Assembly: GCF_001642475.1 (NCBI RefSeq)
Contig: NW_019173956.1
Location: forward strand, 186,001-250,000
Origin: Fonsecaea monophora
Lineage: Eukaryota > Ascomycota > Eurotiomycetes > Chaetothyriales > Herpotrichiellaceae
Direction: 5' to 3'
Length of the DNA stretch: 64,000 nucleotides
Position numbers and translations under genes: made by a program. Under the pieces are notes generated by a model. It did not search any database, had not been told where the DNA came from, and was given only the letters and a program-made list of their open reading frames with translations. Shown one piece after another: positions 46,901 to 57,300 of the stretch. Numbering within the stretch: the first letter of the stretch is position 1; every line of letters begins with the position of its first letter.

Positions 46901-49900
46901 CACTTCCTCGTCCTCCTTACGACGGCGGCGGCATTCATTTCCCCCCGGATCTTGAGTCCTACCACTCTAGCAGACTGCTAAAACCTCTAAAGTGACCCGC
47001 CTTGAACAGTGATCAGGTCGTTAATGGCCCGTGGTTGGTGAAAACAAGCTAGACACCCGCGAACTAGATGTGCTACCTGAAGCGACCGGACTCGGGGCTA
47101 GAAAGTTCACTGCATCACGAAAATGTCGCTGAATTACCGCAAATGGCATGTCAGTTCCCTTTCTCAGCCGTTGCCGCCAAAGCTGAGGAACCTTTGGGTT
47201 TAGACACAAAACTTAGCACCGGTCGCCTAAGGATGATAATCCGACTTAGCAGCCGTCAGCTGAGAAGAGATGCGGACCTCTCGCAATAATGTCTCTGGGG
47301 ACTTGGCATATATATAGAGAGAAAGATATGGACAGGTCGCATCACACTCAGATGGCCTTGTTTTTCTGAACTTCCGTCCACCTTCACAAGGTCAGTCAGC
47401 CAGTCCAAGGTACACAAATTTACATGCTCAATAACTGTTTCCTTCCACCTACGAGTACTGTACTTGTACCGGAAGGCCAACGTGCATACATTCTATGCTG
47501 CGGGGAGGCGGAAATTGGCCGCTATTCCTCTGAGCACATGTGTATCTTGAATGCATTTATTCGAATGCCTGCTTCAGCATGCGTTCTGCCTCCGAAGGGG
47601 ACGATGTGCCGGGTGCGAGTCGTAGGACATGCATCAGCTCTTGGGCTAAGTCGGATCTTGTCGGCTTGGAAGGACGGCACCTCTTTGCTTCGTGGCGATC
47701 CCCTTCCTCAGTTTTCTGTGCGCATATACCGAGAACTGTCATACTAGACCTAGCAACTTCCTGAAGCAGGCAGGCAAGCGCATCGTTTTTTCTTTCTCGC
47801 TCGAATCTGCCCACCTTCGCTTACGCAACACGCACACGAGTCTCCCTCGGCTCGAAAATCCAGGAGTACGCGTCATGAGGATAGCAGCTAGGCGGCTGGC
47901 AGCTGCACGAACAGCCACCAGGACTCAAGGACCGACCTCCGATTGTGGTGGTCCACCTGGGATGACTTGCCATTCGATTCCAGATGCAGGATGCATTTTG
48001 GCAGATGCAGCAACTGCCTTGAACGTCGGCGCAATTTTCAGTTTCGCCTAGAAGAAGGGTTTCCCCCGCTACTGGAGCCCCTAGTGCCTGTTTGGATGTA
48101 CCCGTCAGGACCCTGTCCAGAAGTCCAAAAGCCTGGGACAGATCGCTCTCATTGTCCCGACGCTAGATGCACCGCGTGGAATGCGCGAACTCGCAAGGCG
48201 AAGTGATCAGCATCATTCAAAGCAGCTAAACCTCCAAGAAAAGCGGTTTGGGGTCCTCTGCATTGGATCGTATTGCAGGTGGATGGCGGAAGCCGGGGTC
48301 CTTCGAATGACCTTCTTCCCTGGGCGAGAGAAGCTCACACTTTAGCTGTTAGCACACCAAAAGACTGCCAGTTCGGGGTCGGACTTCTGTCTCAGGCAAC
48401 GTTTGGGGCATCTCTCGGTCTCTCTTTGGGACTGGGATGGATGGTATGTCCCGAAGAGTTCCCGCAGAGAAAGCTATGGTTGGGCATGGGGGAAACAAAA
48501 CAATAATCCTTGAGCGCCTGAAGACGCATCAGGAGGCATGGGGGCCAATACACCGAGTAGACAGCTGATGGCTTATTGGAATGCTGTGGACTGCCCGTCG
48601 AGCCGTTTGCTGGGTGGCGCAAGGATTGAGACGATAACTGACTGACTGACTTGACTCTCACTGTAGGTTGTGGAGATTTCATCAGCGTTTGCAAAGCGTC
48701 TAACTGCGAACATGTCAAACTTCGGATAGGCCAGCTAGATCATCCGGTAGCTTGCTGTTCTCGGGATGGGCGACTCCGTTTTTTTCCCGCTGGGCATGTC
48801 CCTTGCTGGACAGTCGTGACAGTTAAGGCACTCTTGTGGTCTGTGCGTGTGTTTCTTAGCCACTCATCGGTAGCTTGTATCAAGCGAGCTATGGCACCAG
48901 CCGTGATCCGTCGTCTCCTTACTTTCCATCGAGTCCACATTGTCGAGGACTGTCAACCACTTCTCTTGTTTCTGCACCCCCTTCTGTTCCACAAACACCT
49001 GTCTCCGGAGCAGGACGGCCTGCCAGCGTGAATGTGAATTCGCATGTGCGGGGTTGTCTCTGGGCACCTGCAGAGAGGATGAATTGGGCTGGCGGAGGGT
49101 GGTGCTTGGTGTGGACGAGGAGGTACGAGTAAAGCACCGTGTACGAGGGACAGGCCGAAGGAACGTACGGCAGACTGACCCCGTCCTAGTAGGGAGTACC
49201 TCGTAAGGTGTAAGGCTGGCGCAGCCTCAACTGCGCCTTGTCCAACCTCGTCCATCTCCTCGCTTTCTCTCTCCCTTTCATTTTGACTTCACTTCAGCCA
49301 CCCGCCAGCCAAATCATTCTACACCTACTTCCCCGGTCTACTATAAGCCAGGGGCGGGCCTCCCCTTACTGGAACCCCTATATTACTATCCTTTCCCATT
49401 GGACCAGCCGGTCGTGCCTTTCTCTCCATTTTTTTTAGTCAGCTGTCAAAATGCACCATAACAAACCCCCCCTTGTCTCGACCCTCCTACTCGAAGTTCG
49501 AGAGGCCCGCAATTCGCATCTTATTTTGTCCACGCGTCGGAAGAAGCCTCTCGAAATCTCCTGCCTGCTCTTTGAAAGCCACGGCGGCGCATTGAAATGA
49601 AACATACATGCAAAACAATGGATGGCCACTGACCAATGCCAGCGGAAGAATCACCATGTTCGAGTTACCAAGTAATGTCCACAGCCTTCTTGACGCAGAC
49701 CCCAGTTGAGCCTTACCAAACCTATGGTCCACTCCTTGTTGCTCTTGATGGGCCCATCTCTCAACCCAAGTTCTCCACGACCGACCTCTTGCTTTTATCA
49801 GCGGATCCATGACACTCTGTTCCCAGCGCTTTGGGGATGGAAAGCAAGATACTCATAAGATTATAAGCCAAACAAACAAGGCGAGGCCAACCCCACTATT

Positions 49901-50434
49901 TTTCCAGATTTTGGTGCCGATCCGCCTCGCGGAAGGAGGTGGACCGTGCGATCTGAGCAAAAATACCCCCTCCTCCATGGTGATGTCCCTTGAGTGATCA
50001 ACAGGGTTGTCGACCCCTCGTCTTTGCATTTGGTGGCCGCCGTCGCGTGTCTCAGGGTCGGACTCCATAAGGCTATTGTTATATGCATCAAAAGGTGGGA
50101 AGCTTCATACCCTTTCCTAGGCACCTTGGATCTTTCTTGCTACATGCACAACCCTGCCCTCCATTGAACCTTACACCCCTCACTGTTCCAATCATGGCAG
50201 GCCTTGAACCTCCAGGTTTGAGTTGAATTGAGTGCGTGTCGGAAAATACAGAAACCCTTGGCCGGCTTGCGATCTCCCTTACTTAGAGGACCAAATGCCC
50301 GCCCCTCAATCTCTCCTTTTTCTCTTTCTCATTTTCAGAAAGATTTGTTCAAATCATCTCCATACGTGATCTCCAACCGAACCGTGGCGAGCCCCCTCCC
50401 CTATCATCCTCACCGCAAGAACCACCAGCAAGAA
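43931..50434. other. Gene-poor stretch, 6.5 kb
   Basis: No frame over about 130 codons occurs and none has family features or a convincing exon chain. Small frames such as 45791-46087 (-) and 48651-49031 (+) were examined and not accepted. CT-rich sequence at about 50305-50340 precedes the GTPase gene. No transposase, reverse transcriptase or long terminal repeat was recognised, though old, heavily decayed elements could be missed. Confidence 0.45.
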
Positions 50435-51102
50435 ATGGCGGCAAGAGGAAAGAAGTTCACCGTCGGCGTGTTTGGCGACCCGGGATCGGGAAAAACTACA
50501 TTGATCCATCAGGTAAGCGCGCAAACTGCCAGGTGGGGGATGCTGGTCGGAAGCGAGGTGATGATGAGACTGACGAGTTCTTTTGCTGCGACACTGTAGT
50601 ATCTCTTTGGGCAATATCTCGAAGAGCACAAAAACATGGTGCACTACGGCAAATGGGTCAACATCGAGTCGGAGCTGATCGAACTTGACATTATCGAAAC
50701 GGGCAAGGACCCCGTGGATTTTCCCGAGTTCGATGCCATGATCTTTGTCTTCAGCACTTCGTCGGTGACCACCTTTGACTCGGTGATGCGATATCAGAAC
50801 AGCCGCCGGCGCTGATTGCCCTGGTCGGCACCATGACGGACTATTATGGACAGACAGTGGCATACGACGCCGGGCTCAACCTGGCCAAGTGCATGGGGGC
50901 CGGGTACTTCCACTTCTCCCCGCACCACGGCTGGGGTGTGCAAACGCCCTTTGAGTTCTTGCTGCGCCGCTTCGTTGTGCAGCAGCCCAAGCATCTCGAG
51001 ATCGTACCGATGCCCTCGATCAACGTATACCAGTGGGTAAGAGCCAAGTGGTACGTTCATCGCATCAAGAAGCCGAGGAGCAAGGTCTGGTACGACGATT
51101 AG
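50435..51102 (+). CDS. Ras-like small GTPase, reading frame broken
   Basis: Two exons, 50435-50512 and 50600-51102, joined across an 87-nt intron (GTAAGC...CTGTAG). The first exon carries the P-loop GDPGSGKT at residues 14-21. The second continues with YLFGQYLEEH, then DIIETG, where the usual DTAG is altered. It goes on to MIFVFSTSSVTTFDSV, then LIALVGTMTD in place of the usual NKxD motif, and HFSPHHGWGVQTPFEFLLRRF at the C-terminal helix. No CAAX box is present. The frame changes between RYQN (about 50800) and PPALIALVG: the first frame stops at 50815, the second runs to a stop at 51102. One missing base explains the shift. A 71-nt intron (50783-50853) would also restore frame but would remove the LIALVGTMTD segment, which looks coding. 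This is a recent pseudogene, a sequence error, or less likely a spliced divergent gene. Confidence 0.7.
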
Positions 51103-51715
51103 ACTAGCCCTGTCATTGGACGGGCATATGATAAATGGGCACGAGTGGCAGCACGCTACCCGCCATGGAGCATGAGGAGTGACATCACTCGACAGAAAAA
51201 GACATGAACGAACTCCTGCACCAAAAACACAGCAAAAGCACCAGAGCGATTGAGCAATTATAACCATCATGGCTAGATATTCCTCATCCTTCTACCTCTT
51301 TCCCTTTCGGCTTGTTCTCTCTTCTTGGGGCCAGGGGCGATTGAAGCCTCTTGTACGAACGTTACGACATTGACGATATACTCTCACATTCGGACAACCT
51401 ACTCACAAACGACACGGACACGGACATGGACGCACAATTGGACACGACGACCACAAATCAGCCACGATACCTCCAGCGAGGATGTCATCAGGCATGGTCA
51501 TTTTTTTCCCGGGGGGTTGTTTCCTTGGTTTCTGGAAACACCATGATTCTTTTCTGGGGCACTTTTTACTTTTAGTCGTCACTTTCCTTCTCCTTCTTCT
51601 ACTCCCTTTCTTATTCACTTTTTACTTGATGTTGGAAATGACGGGACGGCCTGGATGACAAACGAGGAACGAAAATCACAGACGGCGGTAGCTAGCTACG
51701 CCTTTGATATCACAG

Positions 51716-51740
51716 ACAGAAACAGAAACAGAAACAGACA
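51716..51740. repeat. (AACAGA)n microsatellite
   Basis: About four tandem copies of the six-base unit AACAGA. Confidence 0.6.
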
Positions 51741-52012
51741 TAGGAAAAGACATCTCCGCACGGGGAAATAAAAGTTGCGTACTGAGTACTATGGACACTT
51801 TCTTCGTGTAGTACTACTCTACTACCTACATACTTACTGTAGATACCTACAGTAGATCCCTAGTTACCTAGGTAGGTAGGTTAGCTGTTACAACCACGAA
51901 CATGAACTCAACCCTCACCGTGAGACCACAAGACATGCAGGCCGCGTGTCTTGTCTTGTCTGCCTCGCCTCGTCTTGCCGTGTCTCGCTCGCGTCGATTT
52001 AATATCAATGCT

Positions 52013-52045
52013 CAATGCCCAATGCCCAATGCCCAATGCCCAATA
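52013..52045. repeat. (CAATGCC)n tandem repeat
   Basis: About four and a half copies of a seven-base CAATGCC unit. Confidence 0.8.
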
Positions 52046-52135
52046 TCACTCGGTATACTTTACTTTTCTTTTCTTGGATACTTGGACACTTGGATATCTA
52101 GATTATCCAGCTAAGCTTACTTGAGCTATCCGTAT

Positions 52136-52158
52136 CATCCCATCCCATCCCATCCCAA
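52136..52158. repeat. (CATCC)n tandem repeat
   Basis: Four to five tandem copies of CATCC. Confidence 0.7.
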
Positions 52159-52714
52159 TCCGTTGAAGAAAAGACGGCTTTTTGTACCCAGCGAGTTACG
52201 CACTTTGAATTTTTGTTCCCCCCTTCCTCTCTCCCCTCTCTCACTCTTCTTTTCGTTCGGCGGAATTGTGAATCTCGATAGATATACGATGTACGATTTA
52301 CGATATACTCACTGAACGATACAGTCTATTCACCGGAGGTAGGTAGGTAGACAGGTATGGCTAAATCAGCGCCGACAGCGACCAATGACCCGTCCCATCG
52401 CATTTCAGGCGATGAATGGGCAGGTCTACCTCGTACAGAAATGTCTGTTCCTCTTGGCTCTTCCTCTCGTCCCCTGGTTTCATTCTCTTTCCCACTCCGT
52501 CCCCTTCCTCACGAGGACTTGCAAGACAACATGGTCAAGGGCATCTTGATACACAAGTCCGAAAAAAAAATAAAGATCAACAGATCGGGAGACTGACTAC
52601 ACCATCATCCTATCCTGTACACCATCCAACATACCCTTCCCTTACTCCATCGCCTCTCTTCGGATGGTGTACACCCCCATTCAAACATCTGTACATACAG
52701 GAATCCCGGGAACA

Positions 52715-54333
52715 TCACCAGGATTGGGAGACCCCGCTGGCAGGACTATTTGTTCGCCGCTTGATCCACTGAATCATCTCTTCGATCAGAGCCGTTCCCA
52801 CAATACCTTGCATCAACAAGCCCGTATGACCATAGGGAAAGATGCTCAGAGTCGTCGGACATCTGGCCGCTTCCAAGCGCGCCACAAAATCTATGCTTTC
52901 TTGACACAGGATATCTCCACCCATAGCCACAACCTTTGTCGGGAAGGCTCGGGTAGCTTCGATTATCCTCTGGTTGGCGTAGATTGGGCTCGCCCTCCAA
53001 TTCTCCCTGGACCTGTCTCTAGGTCCCTGAAAGCACCGGTTCTGGAAGAATTGCATCGTTGCGGGAGTCAGCCACGGAGCGTCCCAGTTTCCCCGCCATC
53101 GTTCTTCACAGTCCCACGTGTTATCCAGGCTGGGAGCAATGAGGAGCAGTCCGGCGGGAGGGCGTCCCTGCGCTGACCATGTCAACGCTGTGGCCGCAGC
53201 GAGGTTTCCGCCCCTGGGATTGCAGATCAGCAGAGTCGGCATTCAGTTGGGATGCAGGGCATCTCACGATGATACACCAGCAATAATTATGTTTCGCCTA
53301 CCCACTCGATTCCGGACCCAGTCTGCTATCACCAAGGCGTCATCATGTGGAATAGGAAACTCGCGACGGCGATAAGCACCGCTGAAAACCCGACATCCAC
53401 AGTCCACAGAGGAATCAGCACCTGCTCATGCTTTGAACAAAGAACAGACTTACCGACCGCAATCTGACTGAGTACATTATTGTCTCCCGAAATGTCTCCC
53501 AGCATCCATCCACCGCCAGCGAACCACACGAGGACGGGCAGGTCACGTCGCTCGTTTCTCCGGGGTACAAATTGTCTCACGCGTAGACCGCAAGGGAGGT
53601 CGTGGTCGCTGGTATATGCGTCAACGTTAAAGACGATGTCCGTGCTACTCGTCTGGTATGGCGACATGGGTGTGAGGCGATTCCTCCACACACGAGGTGG
53701 GTACCACTGCACTACCTCTTCATGAAAGCGCCTGTAAGGGCCACACAGCTGTCGTGAGATATTCGGCATCAGAGGAGACAGTGGCACCGTTAAATACTTG
53801 GCCAGGGTCCACTCCAATTTAGCAGCAGAGGCGTTCGGGTTGGCCTGTACTTTCCCAGCGCAGCCAGAGAGCACGGTGACCCAGTGGGTGATGTGGTACT
53901 CAAGGTCCTGGATGGTGAATGGGATATTGAAGAGTCGACCGATGAACTGGGTCATTACCCCCACTGGCAAAGCCCGAGGGCGGTGGAAGTCTCTTGTGAC
54001 GGTTCGCGAAACTGCACACAGGTAGATAATGGCCGCATTCATCAGCCAGTTGAAATGTATAGTCCATAACTTGCTGTCGCTATTCTCATACCCGGCATCC
54101 TCGAGAAGCTTGCCCAGATGATAGGCTTGCTGCCAAACTTCAACCCAGCGCAGGTTTCGGCCGGCAAAGTGCGCATTGATAAACATTTGGGTCTGGGTTA
54201 TATTCCAAGGTGTGATGACTCCGAATGCTGGCCGGCATGACAAGTCAAAGGCATTGTCTTCTGCGAAAATCCAAGTCAATAGAACGGCGAGGATATAACG
54301 GCTAAGGTCTTCGCTTTGTGCGACGGTCTCCAT
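52715..54333 (-). CDS. HSL-type alpha/beta hydrolase (esterase/lipase)
   Basis: Three exons, 54333-53454, 53421-53268 and 53213-52715, give 510 residues. The C-terminal half has the hormone-sensitive-lipase fold. The oxyanion motif reads AGGGW (272-276), with Ala where the family normally has His. The nucleophile elbow is GVSSGG with Ser344, and the acid is Asp445 in GGDILCQES. The base is His474 in YGHTG. The elbow appears only when the second intron is spliced (GTGAGA, branch CTGAT, acceptor CCCAG, 54 nt). Reading through gives a false sequence lacking the serine. The first intron is only 32 nt (GTAAGT...GAGCAG), yet it is needed to reach VDCGCRVFSGAYRRREFP. The N-terminal ~240 residues are helical and unlike standard domains. 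Substrate unknown; detoxification or secondary metabolism is possible. The P450 is 9 kb away, so a shared pathway is unproven. Confidence 0.85.
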
Positions 54334-57300
54334 GATGCCTGGGAGAGGTCAATTAAACGATCAGATAGATTCCCGTCTCTATGTAAAAGAGTTGGCGGGG
54401 AAATCATCGCGCACCTTAAAGGGTCAAGGGAACTGGTTTCCAACCACAGCTTAGATCGAGACCGCCTGGAAGGAAGGGGAGGCATGCGGTTAGATTTTGA
54501 TATGGCTGCAGAGGCAGTATATGGATGGCAGCAGGCTGGCAGGCGTTTCGGGGCCACAGGCAGGTCGGCCGGCACTGACTGATAAACTGGATTGACAGGT
54601 TCGAGAGTTGCAGGGCAAGGTAACAGCACAAGTATACCACAACCAACGTGAGTGAAGCAGCGACTCTAGCCTTCGGTCCATGAACCATACTTCTTGTCGT
54701 TGGTGACCGATGACGGGGCTCCACCTGCTGTCTGATCTCGTTGTCGATACCCTGCACCGTCACTCTGTCTACCAGTATCCTTCGAGCCAGGCCTGGGATG
54801 CTGCGCTCGCCGAACAGTCTTGACATCGCCACTTGTCGAGCGTGGCCGTCATCAGCTCACCGTGCTGCATTGTTTAAACCCAAGGGCCTCTGTCAGACCC
54901 GTTTCTTGACAAGGATCTCCAACCCTGTCACTTTCCATTCATGGAATTTGAACCTGCTTTCCTTTTTTGCGGCCCCAAAGTGCCATCCCGCGCTTCTTAG
55001 CGCATGTGATATGGTGGAAAACTCTGATAGCCATCAACCGCACTGCATGCTGCTTGCTCTGGCTGGTGTAATGATGATGGGTGTGGGGTCTTGGAATCCG
55101 AGATGTAAAACAATCACAGTCTCAGTCACTCTGGTTTTAGCCTTGTTGGGAGTTGGACGTGGGAGGTCTCTACGCCTTACTTGGTGGGAAAATCCAGGGT
55201 CAGGATGATCTGGGGGTTCCATGTGGTTCATTCAGCTGGCCTGGGCCTTTTGTCATGGAAAGCAAACAAATTGAGGTTGGCAAATGAATGTTTGCGGATG
55301 CGATGCCGTCGAAAGTAGCGTGAAGGGGGTCGAGGTTACACAGGGATCAATCTACCGAGCCGCGTGTCTGGGTCGCGATGAGCGAGACCGATGGTCGTTG
55401 ATCTGACCTGACAGCCTCATTCCCACACAGCCACCGTGCACTCCTTCTGTCAGTGATCGTCATAGGCAAGGGGACCACAGGAGACACACACACATACCAC
55501 TCCTCTGCCCGTGGCGCTATCGAGATGAGTGTCATCCTTGGGAATGGTTCCCAGGTGTCCAAAGTTACATAAGTACGGCGTCCAGGGCATAAAGCGCTGG
55601 AAGCAGTTTGACAGTTGTCCAGGACGAATACAACTGTCCGGACATGGTTTGTGAGAGGCCAATCGTGGCCCGGTCCAGTGTCACCGAGGATACATGGCCG
55701 ACGACCGGCGTGCCGCGGAGACATTTAGTGCAGCTTGGCCATTGACAGCCGAGAAGCCTGACCGCCGACCGCTAGTTGATGGTGACAAGTTTCAGGGACA
55801 CTAAGGGATTTGCAAGGGATCTTGTGTTAGGAAACAACAGAGACTCGTGGCGTTCAGGTAGAAGATGGCCTGAACCTAAAGAAGGGAGCCATGAGAGGGA
55901 ATTGGGTACTCTTTGATGGGTGTGAGGAAGAGGAAGATGAGGCGTAGGGAGACGGAGGATACGAAGACGAGGGGGGAAAGAGAGGAGGAAAGGCCCGTGC
56001 ATGCTGGGTTTCTGGGTACAGCCGAGTAAGTCGTCCCTGAGTAGGTATTAGTTTGCTATTGGGGTCCTTGCTCTAGACCCTCGCTCCCTACCGAGCATTT
56101 GGATAGGCGAGAAGGGTAATTAAACACTCGTGGGTAGGAATGCCCAACTATCTAGGCTAGCCTTACACTCCTCTTAGCCTGCCAGCCTTGGGGGCTCTAG
56201 GCCATCACCGCGAAGGGGGCAAGCCTCACTCGCCCCTAAGCAAAGCGTGGCACCCCTGGCATGTTTGCTACAGGCTTGCCACCACTGCCACCCTCCTAGG
56301 GACCAAGCCATGTAACCCACCACTCCTAGCCTATACCACAGCTTCGGATCGACCAACAACAACACCCGACATTTCTCTTCGGCTCTCTGCCACAAGATCC
56401 GGACAAGGAGGATGTGACAGCAACAATCCCATCGCCAGCCGTTGGCACATCTGCTCCTCTCAGCATGACACAGACGCCGCACATATGTGCAATCAAACCA
56501 TCCTCTTACACCACGCCTTGTCCCCTCCGCTCTCTGTTCTCTGTATACATACAGCCTTGCCTCCTGTCTCACGTGACCAGAATCTCACGCAAGGCCTACC
56601 AACACCAAAGATACTTGAGGCACAGGAAGGGAAACAGGCAAGTGCTGCGGAAGACGCTTATTTTCGCCCGTCTCGCTCATCTTATACATCTTCTCCAATC
56701 TTGATGCTCATTGTTTTATCCACCGCTAGAGGGTCGCATTCCAGCCGCTGGTCCTTCAAAAACTTGGCCGCAACGAGCCCCATACTGGGGACGGATTTGC
56801 ATTCTCTACCTCTATTACTTTCATGTAACAAGCTCAGTCGAACTGACCAAACGGTATCGCTCAAACATGCATGAAATGCTGGCAATCTGTGATCCACTGT
56901 CGCGTTTTCTTTTTGAGCATCGGGCCTGGGCTCGTTGATTTCAGCCAGCATTGGTCGGACAGACCGGATGTTGAGAAAGAGAACAATTGATGTCGAGACC
57001 GTATGAGGATGTGGCGTCCTCAACAATAAAGACTATGGTCCATTGAAAAACACAGAATCGGCAGTGTCTCGTGTGCTCGTCACGTACCTGGATTGAACCG
57101 CTGTAACCTCAATGGGAGCGAGGAGAGCATCGCAGTCTCAAGTGGATGCGATCAGGGTGTGAGTCTCGACCAGTCACCGGTCCTGTTAGGGTCGGGGAAT
57201 CAAGGAGACCTCAAGGAGCTCAGTATCCTCTCATTACTTCGGCTGTCCGGCATTGCTTCCAGTGCGTCCAGCGTGTGTTCTGCATCGGTCTACTTGGCAA

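Larger units (their letters stand above)
51103..52714. other. Intergenic, repeat-rich, no gene seen
   Basis: These 1.6 kb between the GTPase gene and the hydrolase gene contain many short tandem repeats and no supported coding frame. Confidence 0.5.

Noticed and set aside
53160..53290. A catalytically dead esterase with CNPRGG in place of GxSxG
   Set aside because: That reading uses the wrong frame through an intron. Splicing GTGAGA...CCCAG (53267-53214) gives GVSSGG with the nucleophile serine intact.
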